Source of the DNA: Cycas panzhihuaensis
Lineage: Eukaryota > Cycadophyta
Reading direction: 5' to 3'
Length of the DNA stretch: 64,000 bases
NCBI GenBank assembly: GCA_023213395.1
Contig: CM041465.1
Location: 68,393,741 to 68,457,740 of the forward strand
A program made the translations under genes and the position numbers. The notes beneath the pieces were generated by a model. It saw only the letters and a list, made by a program, of their open reading frames with translations. It was not told where the DNA came from and did not search any database. This document shows, one piece after another, positions 10,567 to 21,939 of this stretch; the stretch's first letter is position 1; each line of letters opens with the position of its first letter.

Positions 10567-13500
10567 TAGCAGCAGCAACCACGTCATCCCAATCGGTGAC
10601 AACGGCCACGCCAACAAGCATTCAAAGGTTTCAAGAAGAATAAGAGCAACCCCCTCGACCAAATCGAGGTGCTTATCGAGGAGGTCAAAGAGGAAGGGGG
10701 GGTTTCAGAGGTGGCAATCAACGGCACTCTAATCAGTTTGCAGAGGAAGACAAACTGTTTTGTGCATATCAGACATCCAAGGTTGATGAAATTTTGATTA
10801 TTGATTCTGGAGCTTCACAACACATGACTGGAAGTGAAGAGCTCCTCACCAACGTCAAGGAAGGCAAAGGTCAATCAGTGACCTTTGGGAATAATCAATC
10901 TGTCAAAATTTATGGAGTAGGCACAATAACTCCATTTTCTTCTTCATCAAATCCTTTCTCATTTCCCGATTGCAATGCCTATTTAATATCTTCAATGGAC
11001 AAAAACTTACTATCTATTAGCAAGTTGGACAAGCAATAGATGAGTGTATTATTTAGAAACAGGAAATGTATAATCAGTGACAAAGAAGACCAAGTAGTAG
11101 CTGTTGGCTATGAGGATCAAGGCCTCTACAAGTTGGATGCAAATAATATAACACTTGATTCTACTTACTCTCGTTCCATTGTCACTCCTTACTTGTCCAA
11201 GATGCAACTTTGGCATCAACGTCTAGGTCACTTGAGCTTAGACAATTTGAGGCAGATGATCAACAAGAACATGGTACATGGGCTTGCTAAGATTTATGGA
11301 GCAAAATGTCTTTGCGAAGCGTGTATTATGGGAACTCAACATCGCTTGCCGTTCCCTAAAGGCAAAGCGTGGCGTGCATCACATCCTTTGCAGCTAGTAC
11401 ATTCGGATTTGTGTGGACCTATGTCCACATCATCTTTTGGAGGAGCTTTGTATTACATCTCCTTCATTGATGACTTTTCTCACAAAGTTTGGGTCTATTT
11501 CATCAAACACAAATCTGAAGCATTTTCTAAGTTCAAAAAATTCAAGCTTGAAGTGGAAAATGAGTCTAGCCATTCAATCAAAACATTAGAGACAGACAAT
11601 GGAGGTGAATTTACATCAAATGAATTCACCCAATACTGCAAGGATAACGGCATTCGGAGACAACTGACTATACCTCACACTCCTCAACAAAATGGAGTCT
11701 TCGAACGGATGAACAGAACTTTGGCCAATAAAGCCAAAGCTATGATGCATGCACAAGGACTCACTCGAGCTTACTGGGCAGAAGCATTTCACACAGCTGC
11801 CCATGTGGCCAATCGCAATCCTACTACAACAGTCACCAACATGACACCCGAGGAGGCATGGTCTGGCAAAAAGCCTACTGTCAGCCATTTGAGGACTTTT
11901 GGGTGCACTGCTTATATGCACATTCCTGATCAACAAAGGAAGAAATTAGACAAGCATAGTCTGAAATGCATCTTTGTAGGATATGCCATTCACAGAAAAG
12001 CCTACAAGTTGTATGATCCCATAGGGAGGAAAATGCATCTCTCAAGCAGATCACAAGGAGGTGCAAACAACATTCATGCAACCTCCCGTTGACAAAGGCA
12101 AGAAGATTGTTGAGGCCTTCCTTCCCTCTCAATCTTCTACACCATGTACATCATCTGCACTGCTGGACCGTCTACTTCAACTGAAGTTGCTCCACTTGAT
12201 CCAAGCACATCTTCTGTTGACCAACCACTCAGACCAGAAGATTTTGAGGTTCAAGTAACTTCGATTCAAAAGTTACCCAAATGGTACACACAAACAGTTC
12301 AGGACGGTCACATTTTTGAAGGAAAACGCCCATCTAAATATCGGCAACAAACCAATTATGCACTTATGGCTGAAGTGCTTTGTGTTGATGAGCCTTCCAC
12401 TTTTGAGGAGGTTTCTAAAAATGAAAATTGGAAGGCTGCCATGGATGAAGAAATCCATTCTATTGAAAAGAATGGTACTTGGAATTTGGTTGAATGGCCT
12501 AAACACAAACAGGCAATCAATTGCAAATGGGTCTACAAGACCAAATTCCATTCTGATGGTTCACTTAAAAGGCAGAAGGCCCGCCTTGTGGCAAAAGGAT
12601 TTAAACAAAAAGAAGGCATAGACTATGAGGAAACTTTTGCACCATTGGCGAACATGAACACCATCAGACTCATTTTGGCCTTAGCTGCTCAATCCAAATG
12701 GCTTGTTTATCAGATAGACGTGAAGAGCGCCTTTCTCAATGGCGATCTTCAGGAGGAGGTGTATTTGGAGCAACCTCCCGGATACAAAGTACAAGGCAAG
12801 GAGCATTTTGTATATCGCCTAAAAAAGGCGCTATATGGCTTGAAGCAAGCTCCAAGGGCATGGTACTCGAAGATCGATGACTACTTCTTGAAACATGGGT
12901 TTCATCGATCTACTTCAGATCCTAATCTGTATATAAAACATGAAAAAAAACCATGTAATTTTTGTTGCCTTGTATGTAGATGACTTAGTGATCATTGGTA
13001 GTGACACTAAGATGATTCGCATTCTCCAAGATGACTTGAAGAGAAGTTTCGAGATGACAAATCTTGGACTTCTCCACTACTTTTTAGGCTTTGAGTTATG
13101 GCAACAGCCAGGCTATATCTTCATCTCCTAAGCGAAATACTCTTGGGACATTTTGCAGCGGTTCAGGATGCACGACTGCAAATCAGCGCCTACACCTATG
13201 GAGAATGGATCTAAGCTTACTCTCAATGAGGAAGGCTGCCGGCAGATCTCACACTTTACCGTGAGTTGATTGGGAGTCTCATTTATCTCACCAACACTCG
13301 TAGGACATTTCATTTCTTTGTTGGGATTTGCTCACGTTTCATGTCTCAACCAATCGGATACCTTTGGAATGCAACCAAACACATACTTAAGTACATCAGA
13401 GGCACATTGCAGCATGGCCTTGAGTATGCACATAATGAGAGCTTCATTTTGGAAGGGTTCTCAGATTCTGATTGGTCAGGTTGCCAAGATAGTAGAAGGT

Positions 13501-13903
13501 CAACCTCGGGATACTGTTTTTCCCTTGGTTCAGCAGTTGTTTCGTGGAGTTGCAAGAAGCAACCCAATGTTACCTTGTCCTCCACCAGGCAGTACAAAGG
13601 CCGATCAGTACATCTTGTGAGGCTATCTGGCTACGACGGATTCTTGGGGAACTTGGACTTGAGTAGGGTCACCTCACCAGGATACATTGCGATAATCAAA
13701 GTGTGCTCAAGTTAGCTAAGAATCCAGTCTTTCATGCGCGGACAAAACACATCGACGTTCACCATCACTTCATCAGAGAGCATGTGCAGAATGGTGAGAT
13801 CAACCTCCAATATATACCTACAGAGGAGCAGACAACAGACATCTTTACCAAGCCTCTTGATAGAGAAAAGTTTGTAAAATTCAGAGATGGTCTTGGTGTC
13901 TGA
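10567..13903 (+). pseudogene. pol: Element B pol (protease, integrase, RT, RNase H)
   Basis: Protease motif IIDSGAS at about 10795; integrase 11200-11950 with WHQRLGH, CEAC, HSDLCGP, TDNGGEF and PQQNG motifs all present; RT 12330-13120 with [17 protein letters not shown] and an intact YVDD near 12975; RNase H 13270-13720 with SDSDW and the TSGYCF region, ending ...FTKPL near 13860. Damage: TAG at 11037 (CAG to TAG), about 22 bases lost near 12045 relative to A, a frameshift near 12945, TAA at 13128, and small indels near 13235 and 13590. It keeps more catalytic residues than A but is not translatable as one protein. Confidence 0.9.
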
Positions 13904-13920
13904 CTTAACATTGTAAGCGA

Positions 13921-13928
13921 TGAGGGGG
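13921..13928 (+). other. Polypurine tract of element B
   Basis: TGAGGGGG directly before the 3' LTR; the equivalent in A is AAGGGGGGG at 15432-15440. Confidence 0.8.
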
Positions 13929-14481
13929 TATTAAACCTTATGTTTACATGTTAAGATATTGTACTTTAATTTTCATGTAATATGTGTACTTTTTACTTTA
14001 GGGGTGACTTATCACTTAAGTGATAAAGTGCACACCCACATTCTTTCTAGTGACACAACGTTGTCACTAAAGTGTCAAATGGACCCTCATGCATTTTGCT
14101 CACATGAGAGCCCAAAGGACACATGTCCAACATGCAAGGCATGTGTCTTGGATGTTTGACACTTGTCAAACATCCAAGGCCTTAGGTCTCTCATCTCACT
14201 CTATATAATGAGACCTCTTCTCATTGTCTCATAAGAGAGTTGGAGTCAGATTGTTATCTTTGTCGGTTTGCTAATCAAACTGTTCATTCTTTGGAGGTTG
14301 GACCAATTCCAACTCCACATATTGGGTATCATTTTCTCTTGCTCCTTCATTTATGCTTTGTCTCTTTGCTTTCTCTTTACCTTGAGAATATTATTCTTGT
14401 TAGTGTTTTGTGCTTCTAGAACTAGAGTGAACCTAGTTTCTAGATCTTGGGACTGTTGAGGCCATCTAGCCTCTTTTCACA
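13929..14481 (+). repeat. 3' LTR of element B
   Basis: Starts TATTAAACC (terminal TG mutated to TA) and ends CTTTTCACA, followed by the TSD TGTAG and the resumed RT of A. The GGGTC arm of the third inverted repeat is mutated here; the other palindromes are kept. Confidence 0.93.
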
Positions 14482-15430
14482 TGTAGATGACTTAGTGATC
14501 ACTGGCAATGACACTAAGATGATAAACATTCTCTAGGATGACTCAAAGAGAAGTTTCGAGATGACAGATCTTGGACTTCTTCATTATTTCTTAGGCTTTG
14601 AGGTATGGCAACAGCTAGGCTATATCTTCATCTCCCAAGCGAAATATTCTTGGGACATTTTGCAGCGGTTCAGGATGCACGACTGCAAACCAACGCCTAC
14701 ACCAATGGAGAATGGAACTAAGCTTACTCTCAATGAGGAAGCTGCACCTGCAGATCCCACACTTTACCGGTAGTTGATTGGTAGCCTCATTTATCTCACC
14801 AACACTTGACCGGATATTTCATTTGCAGTTGGGATTTGTTCACGATACATGTCTCAACCCAATCAGAAGTATTGGAATGCAGCTAAACGCATACTTAAAT
14901 ACATTAAAGGCACATTGCAGCATGGCCTTGAGTATGCACATAATAAGAACTTCACTCTGGAAGGGTTCTCGATTCGATTAGGCGAGTTGCCAAGATAGCA
15001 GGAGATCAACGTCGGGATACTATTTTTCCCTTGGTACAACAGTTGTTTTGTGGAGTTGCAAGAAGCAACCCAATGTTACCTTGTCCTCCACTGAAGCAGA
15101 GTACAAAGCTGTAGTTTCCACAGTTTATGAAGTTATCTGGCTACGACGGATTCTTGGGGAACTTGGACTTGAGCAAGACCACCCCACCAGGATATACTGT
15201 GACAATCAAAGTGTACTCAAGTTAGCCAAGAATCCAGTTTTTCATGCACGGACCAAACACATCGAGGTTCATCATCACTTCATCAGAGAGCATATGCAGA
15301 ATGGTGAGATCAACCTCCAGTACAGACCTACAGAGGAGCAGACAACAGATATCTTTACCAAGCCTCTTGGTAGAGAAAAGTTTGTGAAATTCAAAGGTGG
15401 TCCTGGCGTCCGACTTAACATTGTAAACAG
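14482..15430 (+). pseudogene. pol: Element A pol, second part (RT C-terminus and RNase H)
   Basis: Reading frame of A resuming directly after B: VDDLVITGNDTKM completes the YVDD motif cut at 6943. It continues through MTDLGLLHYFLGFEV, the RT tail, and RNase H (EGFS, then [48 protein letters not shown]) to the normal C-terminus ...TDIFTKPLG. Stops at 14534, 14772 and about 14807, and a frameshift near 14970 in the SDSDW motif, inactivate it. Confidence 0.92.
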
Positions 15431-15431
15431 T

Positions 15432-15440
15432 AAGGGGGGG
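15432..15440 (+). other. Polypurine tract of element A
   Basis: AAGGGGGGG abuts the 3' LTR start at 15441 and would prime plus-strand DNA synthesis. Confidence 0.85.
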
Positions 15441-15994
15441 TGTTAAACCTTATGTTTACATGTTAAGATTATGTATTTTATTTTTCATGTAATATTTGTA
15501 CTTTTGTACTTTAGGGGTGACTTATCACTTAAGTGATAAAGTGCACACCCACATTCTTTCTAGTGACACAACGTTGTCACTAAAGGGTCAAATGGACCCC
15601 CATGCACTTTTGCTCACATGAGAGTCCCAAAAGGACACATGTCCTACATGCAAGGCATGTACCTTGGATGTTTGACACTTGTCGAACATCCAATACCTTA
15701 GGTCTCTCATTTCACTCTATATAATGAGACCTCTCCTCATTGTCTCATATAGAGTTGGAGCTGTATTGTTATCTTTGTCGGTTGCTAATCAAACTGTTTA
15801 TTCATTTGGAGGTTGGACCAATTCCAACCCCACACATTTGGTATCATTCTCTTGCTCCTTCATTTTTATGCTTTGTCTTGCTTATGCTTTTCATCTTGAG
15901 AGTATCATACTTGTTAGCATTTGTGCTTTCTAGAACTAGAGTGAACCTAACTTCTAGATCTTGGGACTGTGAGGCTATTAGGCCTCTTTTCACA
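15441..15994 (+). repeat. 3' LTR of element A
   Basis: TGTTAAACC...TTTTCACA, matching 788-1340, and followed by the exact TSD GTTGC at 15995-15999. The inverted-repeat chain is preserved, with one arm of the 14-bp stem changed by A to G. Confidence 0.95.
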
Positions 15995-15999
15995 GTTGC

Positions 16000-17960
16000 T
16001 TCATGTAGATCTCTTCTTCTAGGTGTCCATTCAAAAAGGCACTTTTGACATCTAACTGGTAAATTTCCTAGTTGTTTTGAGCTGCTAGAGCAATTACTGT
16101 TCTAATTGTGCTTAATTTGGCCACTCGAGAGAATGTCTCATCAAAATCTATCCCAACAATCTGAGTATATCCCTTTGCCCCAAGTCTGGCTTTAAATTTT
16201 CATATTTTGCAATAAGCTCCTTATTCTGCCTTGTAAATCCATTTGCAGTTGACCACAGGTTTGTGGGGAGGCAATTCAACTAGATCCCAAGTTTGATTTT
16301 TGCCTATGGAGTCCATTTTTGCGTCCTTAGTTGTTTTCCATACTACATGTTCCTTTGCTTCTTCAAAGGGTTGGGGTTGTAGGTGGTTGATTAGAGCTCG
16401 ATGTTGTTGACTTCTAGTCCTATGTGTGAAGACATCTCCCTTTCTGTGGTTGATCCTTCAAGTGATTGTTCCTCTGCTTCACGAGTCATTGGAGTGGATT
16501 CAGATTCTTGCAAATCATCTTTTGGGGTTATACTTGATATCTCCTCCATGGAAGGTTCTTCTTGAAGTACAGTCCTTGGTGCTTCTTCAATTATTTGGAC
16601 TGGGGGCTTATCTTTAGTGACATCTTCTTCATTAAATACAACATCCCTATTCACATAGATCTTATTGGTTTTGGGATCTATGCATTTATACACTTTCGAG
16701 GTTTTGTTGTATCCAATCACGAAGCAATTTGGAATCAAGCTTAGACTTTTTTTTGTCAGGTATATGAATGAACGCTTGACACCCGAAAACTTTTAGGTTG
16801 CTTACATCTGGTTTTCTTCTCGTCCATGCTTCTTCTAGAGTGATTTGTTTGAGTGCTTTGGTTGGACTTCGATTAATCAAATAGCAGGCTGTACTTATTA
16901 CTTTTGCCCAGAAAGTTTTTGAGACTTGTTTGTCATGAACCATACTACGTGCCATCTCCATAATGGTTCTATTTGTTTGTTCTGAAACACCATTAGACTG
17001 TGGTGTGTAGGGAGTTGTAAACTGCCTCCGTATGCCATTGATTTTGCAATAGTCCAAAAATTCCTTTGAAATGTATTCACCCCCACTGTTAGATCTGATA
17101 CACTTTATTTTATGTTTTGATTCCAATTCCACCTCAACTTTGAATTCTTCAAATGAATCAAATACTCTAATTTATTATGAAAAAAATAAATCTACACTTT
17201 CCTTGAAAAATCATTGATAAAAGTTAAGAAGTATCTAGAACCATTAATTGAGTGTGGCATTACAGGACCACATAGATCTGTGTTTGTTAATTCCAATTTG
17301 TTTTGAGCTCATCATTCACTTGTCTTGAAAGGGAGACGATGTTGCTTCCCAGACTGGTAGCCTTTGCAAACAAAGAAATATGATGAAATAGGGGGAAGTC
17401 CATTCACCATACCACTTTTACTTATCATTTCTAATTTATCTAAAGGAAGATGTCCATATTTCAAATGCCACAATTTATTATTAACATCTGAGTTTACAAC
17501 AGAGCATGCCTTTACATCATCATTAGGAATGACAAGATTTGAGAGTAGTTTATAGAGGTCATTACATTTCACCCCTTTGGTGATCACAACACCATTATTT
17601 TTCATATCCAGTGCATAGCATTTGCCTTCCTCATCAAATATGGCCCTCAATTTTTTGTTACTGAGTTGAGACACTAAGAGGAGATTCATCTTTAATCTAG
17701 GCACAAGAAGGACATTTCCAATCCTTTTTATGCTTCCTTGCAAATTTATAGCTATGGTATCCACTCCTTTAATATTTAACGGATGCTTGTCTCCTAATTC
17801 GACTGATTTGTCGGCGGAGTAGGGTTTGAGGGAAATGAACCAATCTTCTCTCCTTGTCATATGTTGTGACGCTCCAAAGTCAATGTACCATACATCTTTG
17901 TCTTGAAGACCGACTGACAGAGTGACAATGTAAGCTGCTTGTTTGCCTTCTTCATCTATT
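16000..17960 (-). pseudogene. pol: Element C pol: protease, integrase, RT N-terminus
   Basis: Read right to left. Protease active site at about 17890-17870 is IDFGASQHMT, with the Ser of D-S-G changed to Phe. The GAG-pre-integrase region (17860-17312) carries LWHLKYGHLPLDKL and a degenerate C..C (FVCKGYQSGKQHRLPF). Integrase core 17132-16740 has SNSGGEY where the family has SDNGGEY, so a catalytic Asp is lost, then TPQSNGVSE. An acidic linker follows (about 16600-16400). RT begins near 16390 and has [27 protein letters not shown] and LDVKSAFLNGHLEEEIYMKQ before the break. Several stops and shifts occur. Its RT is unlike the A family, so C is a separate copia lineage. Confidence 0.87.
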
Positions 17961-18944
17961 TGCTCCTTACTGTAGTTTCCTGTTGGCCTCTTCCCTCTCT
18001 GGATGTTTGCTCTCTTTTGTGGGCATTGGTAGGGGTAGTGTCATGGCTGACCACAATGATAACATATGTCAAAAGCTCTTCATGAACTTGAGAAATGACC
18101 TACCACAATTATAGCACACCCTTGCATCTCTTGGTAGATTCGTGCGCCCACGACCCTTGTTCTTTGACCATCTTCCTTGTGATGGACTCCTAATTTTTGG
18201 ACTTTGTCCTCTTCCTCTGCATTGGCCCCGTCCTTTAGGTCTTATATTTAATCTGGTCACAAAAACATCTTCCAATTCAGTTGTATCTTCATATCTTTTG
18301 TTTCTCTACTCCTGTCTCAACAGGAACTCAGTTAGCTCTTCAAGAGTCATCTTTTCAATCTAGTCATTATTGGTTATTGTATTTATAATCACATCAAATG
18401 ACTTTGGCAATTTTCCTACTATCACCTCCACTATTTCTTACTCTGTAATAGTTGCTCCTGCACCTAATAGATCATTCCTGACTATAGTAACTTTATGCAT
18501 GAATTTAGATACTATTTCTGTTTCTTTCATGCATAGTTTAAATAGCTCTTCTTTGAGAGTTATGATTCTGGCTCTGTTCTTTTGAGAAAATAGGTTTTCA
18601 AACACCTTCTAAATTTTAAGATAGGAATTTAGTTTTTCAACGTAAACTAAAAGATGGTTAGATATCACCCGAGAGTTATTTCTTTCTTGCTAGTTATTCA
18701 AAGCATCACCAACAATTTTAGGCTTCTTTTTTGTTCTAATTTTTAATAATATCACCCCAAAGTTATTTCTTTCTTCCTAGTTATTCAAAGCATCACCAGC
18801 AATTTCAGGCTTCTTTTATGTTCTAATTGTTAGGTTCCAAGCATTTTTGGCTTGTAGAAGAGTTTCTATTTTAATTCTCCAAATATGATAGTTAGAATTA
18901 GTCAATTTGTCTTGATCTCCTAGGGCCAAAATAAATGAAGCCAT
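17961..18944 (-). pseudogene. gag: Element C gag with two zinc knuckles
   Basis: Starts at ATG 18944 (MASFILALGDQDKLTNSNY, then WRIKIETLL), a plant copia Gag. A basic RG-rich stretch (18260-18150) is followed by two CCHC knuckles about 15 codons apart: the first, CYNCGR..., is broken by a frameshift near 18085; the second reads CYHCGQP-stop-HYPYQC near 18060-18020, a TGG to TGA change. Two knuckles distinguish it from the single-knuckle A family. An in-frame 87-bp duplication lies at 18662-18835. Multiple stops. Confidence 0.8.
18662..18835 (-). repeat. 87-bp tandem duplication inside element C gag
   Basis: Unit 1 18662-18748 and unit 2 18749-18835 both start ATATCACCC and contain GTTATTTCTTTCTT and TTATTCAAAGCATCACCA. 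Eighty-seven bases are 29 codons, so the duplication kept the gag frame. The units differ at several sites. Confidence 0.85.
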
Positions 18945-19598
18945 TTTCCCTCAACAGGGACTGAGATTGCAGTGCATGGTTATACAGATGTACGGATTTC
19001 CATACGTAAATGAAATTGTATGGACCGAGATGATGAGTACCTCAAATCAAAGAGGAAGATGAGATGATTAAGGATCTGCAATTTGTTTTCTGAGATGATG
19101 TCTCAACAAAGAGAAATCTAGCTCGAAATCATAGAGTGGCAGCTAGGGTTTTTTCACAAAAACCTTCATATCTCTTTAAAAAATTAATCAAATTCTTCAA
19201 ACAAGCACTCAATCAACTTGTATTTACTGCACACTAAATTTAGGAGATGATTTACCCGGACTTTTATCGAATTTTGAGAGAAATCTAAGCTTGAATCTCA
19301 AAAAACACGTAGACTGATTTTACCTCCGAAACTGCTTCAAAACGTCTTCAAACGACTTCGAGCCAGTTGAGAAAGATGACGTACATGTCAAGATCTATCA
19401 ACTGACCAAATTTCATGAAAATCGGAGCAATTCAGATTTTTTCTATTTGTACAGGTTCGTACAATTTTGTACAATTGTACATTTTTGCAGTCTCCTATCA
19501 ATTCCTTGATCGTCCTCTCCCAACATGAATTTAATCCTTTTGCTTCAAATTAGACACCCAGATACTGATAGTTCTTCTCTCAGGCAATCAAAGAACCT
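18945..19598 (-). other. Leader of element C
   Basis: About 650 bp between PBS and gag; nothing protein-like. A self-complementary TGTACAATTTTGTACAATTGTACA-type region lies near 19445-19485 (repeated GTACAATT words). Confidence 0.6.
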
Positions 19599-19610
19599 GC
19601 TCTGATACCA
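19599..19610 (-). other. Primer-binding site of element C
   Basis: Plus strand GCTCTGATACCA, i.e. TGGTATCAGAGC on the minus strand, directly adjacent to the 5' LTR. Confidence 0.93.
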
Positions 19611-19804
19611 TGTAGAAATCTTGGATAGGAAGAATGAGATAAAACTCATTTTATTATGGGAGGGAATGCCTCCTTAAATATACATGAGAGAGTGTAACTG
19701 AAACAAGTACATTTGACACGTGTCAGACAAGTGTCCAAGTAACATAATGAGGGGTTAAAACATTTCCCCTTGGAGAACCTATGATAAAACATTACATTCC
19801 AACA
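19611..19804 (-). repeat. 5' LTR of element C
   Basis: Plus strand runs TGTAGAAATC...CATTCCAACA, so the element-sense LTR is TGTTGGAATG...GATTTCTACA. The size of 194 bp is small but normal for copia. The right edge is inferred from the terminal motif because the second LTR is not in the window. Confidence 0.75.
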
Positions 19805-21620
19805 ACATCAATAACTCTTCAACTTGACATCTAGATTAATCACAATGCTTTCCCCCTTGCAGATCACATTGTTTGTAAGCTTTGTTTCAAACCCCATACA
19901 TTTCAAACTCTTGCGATCCCATTGTTGCAATCTTTGTCTAAGATGTGTGCACTCCAATACGCCTCAAATACATAATGGAAGGTTTTTGACTGGTCCAACT
20001 CAATTCAAGGGGGTAATGCCATAAACAACCTTAGGAAGGGCCCTGTTAAACAACTGTTGCAAGAACTTCTGTCAAAAAACATGGGAGACAAACTCTTACC
20101 ATGCACCAAACACTTCCACATCTACATCATGGTACCATTCTTTATCTGCAACACAATCATATAGGGGTACATGGGACAACCAACTCCCGTTTTATACCAT
20201 GACAAAGGAAGAATTGATTTTAAGGCATTTCATCATAGACCTTTGTATTATCACTTTAATTTCATCACAAACACATTATTGAATCTACATCAAACTTATT
20301 TAGATATGCACAAACGTTGAACCAACATTCAATAGGCTATAAACCACATGCTATCATCCATTCAATCACCCAAAGTATAACAATCCACCACAAACTGATA
20401 ACCACTTATACAAACATGCCAAAAAAACTGTAATTCTGAACTTTTCACCTCACATATATGATGTAAAAGCACTAATATATATGAATAAAAGCACCCCTTT
20501 ATAATAAACCACACTTTTTGTAATAATGTGCAATGATCAATAACTACTCAACTTAGCATTTACTTGCCCTTCTCACCCATTAATCACCTTGCCCTCTTAT
20601 TAATAAGTGAACACAACTAACATTGATAACTCGCCCATTAATCATGCCCAATATGCCTTCACCTATTAATCCCACCCTCTTATCAATCAGTGATAATTCA
20701 CTATCTTGATAACGCTCACGCAACAAACTCTTTCATGTAACCACATGCAACAAGATCTTCACATCACCAAACAATCACCAATGAAGAGTGCCTAAAACAC
20801 TCACTTTCGCCATTAAAAATATCACCTTATGCATGCCTCACAATGTAAATCACCATAATGTATCTACTTAGAGAATCCCTTATTGAACACGAGACAACAT
20901 GAAAAAGAAGACACTTGTGTACTCTGCCACTAAAATGAGCCATCACTTAAACATTTCAAAGCCAATTAGTAAACGTGCCAACTTTACTCAAAGTTCCTTA
21001 TATCAAACCAAGGGCAATTCTTAAAACATTGATCAAAAGGTGAAATATCTTAATAAAAGGTGACTTTATATATATGAAATGGCGATCGAATATTATTCAT
21101 TCTCGCAATGAACAATATTAAATAGGCAACTAAATATATTATTGAAACGCGACTTACAAATCACAATACATTGGCAATTAAACATTATAGATTAACGAGC
21201 AAATAAAATTCATTCATCGCGAATAAATATATCAAACGCAAAATAAAATATATTCAACGGTGAAACAAATATATACCAAGCAATTTTATTAAATAAATCG
21301 TTCGAGCGATGAAATCAGACCGAGTGACTGAAATATATTCGCATGCGACTTATAATATCACAAATGCCAATTTAATATAACAATGAGTGTGACTAAATTT
21401 ATCACACCGGCAATCGATAAATCATTCACGACAATTAAAATATACATAGAGACAGGCGATGAAATATATTTCAAACAACTTTGAAACCATAGATAATTCA
21501 ATGTCGACTTAATAATAATCATTTGGGCGATTAAATAAATGTAGGAACTACCTTATAATATGTGCAGGCTATGCATTTCAACAGCTGGCACATTCTCTAT
21601 TAATGTGCCTTTTCATGTTG
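19805..21620 (-). mobile_element. Element I, left part: non-coding leader
   Basis: No protein in any frame. Read on the minus strand from 21620 downward, an AT-rich zone studded with TCGC/GCGA words (about 21540-21070) is followed by a G-rich zone of GGGCAAGGTGATTA-like words (about 21000-20550). The leader of F (34530-37568) has the same two zones in the same order before a gag-like gene. Together with the PBS and LTR at 26922-27263 this implies a gag-only type element whose coding part lies beyond C. Assignment to I rests on composition and on continuity across the SMART+E insertion. Confidence 0.5.
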
Positions 21621-21625
21621 CTTTG
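21621..21625. repeat. CTTTG duplication left of the SMART+E pair
   Basis: CTTTG precedes the SMART start and reappears at 26386-26390 directly after the 3' LTR of E. No matching copy lies between the two elements, where 21934-21939 reads CTAGGC. Confidence 0.75.
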
Positions 21626-21933
21626 TGTTGGACTATGGCTAGTTCACTTGCCGAGGAGTCCTCTTCCTAAATCACCTGTAGGCTTTTGGTGTAACGGCAA
21701 GTCACAAGTGGTATCAGAGCCCAGGTTCAAGGCTCAAATCCCACACATATGCCGAACAAAGCCCCTTTCCTCGTAGGGGTCCCATGTACCCCCAGTTAGG
21801 TGGAATTATAACACAGGCAATACGTGCTATGGCGGCCTCCTCGTCACAGGGGAGTGTTGGACTATGGCTAGTTCACTTGCTGAGGAGTCCTCTTCCCAAA
21901 TCACCTGCAGGCTTTTGATGTAGCAACAAGTCA
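21626..21933 (+). mobile_element. SMART/TRIM-like miniature LTR element
   Basis: Only about 308 bp, yet with all cis parts of an LTR retrotransposon: direct repeats 21626-21704 and 21855-21933 (about 79 bp, TGTTGGACTATGG...CAAGTCA), PBS TGGTATCAGAGC at 21709-21720, an internal region of about 130 bp without coding capacity, and PPT ACAGGGGAG at 21846-21854. It matches the description of SMART/TRIM elements, which move using proteins of other elements. The repeats differ at about nine positions. The exact right end (GTCA or GTCAC) is uncertain. Confidence 0.85.
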
Positions 21934-21939
21934 CTAGGC

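Larger units (their letters stand above)
6944..14481 (+). mobile_element. Element B: copia element of the same family, nested in A
   Basis: Full-length member of the A family inserted in the same orientation into the RT gene of A. Layout: 5' LTR 6944-7493, leader, gag, pol, PPT, 3' LTR 13929-14481. Direct proof of nesting is that the RT frame of A stops at 6943 and continues at 14482 with the TSD duplicated. A 14-bp deletion at the LTR/PBS junction, several stops and frameshifts make it inactive. LTR divergence by eye is similar to that of A. Confidence 0.93.
788..15994 (+). mobile_element. Element A: Ty1/copia retrotransposon, interrupted by element B
   Basis: A is a full-length but dead copia element. 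Order: 5' LTR, PBS, a 2.3-kb leader, gag-protease-integrase-RT-RNase H in one polyprotein, PPT, 3' LTR. Integrase lies before RT, the copia order. It is flanked by identical GTTGC duplications. Without B and the duplicated target it is about 7.66 kb. The two LTRs differ by roughly 20 changes over about 553 bp by eye, so it is not recent. B (6944-14481) sits inside its RT; the frame resumes at 14482. A itself lies in the RT of minus-strand element C. Confidence 0.93.
16000..19804 (-). mobile_element. Element C: Ty1/copia retrotransposon, 5' portion
   Basis: Minus-strand copia element with a 194-bp 5' LTR (19611-19804), PBS, leader, gag, protease, integrase and the first part of RT. RT is interrupted at 15999/16000 by A; a further scrap is at 741-782. 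The 3' part with RNase H and 3' LTR is lost to D or lies outside the window. Right flank ACATC (19805-19809) should be one TSD copy. C itself sits in the leader of element I. Confidence 0.85.

Noticed and set aside
21709-21760. tRNA-like words (GGTTCAAGGCTCAAATCC) after the SMART PBS
   Set aside because: No A box, acceptor pairing or anticodon arm; explained by the PBS region of an LTR element.
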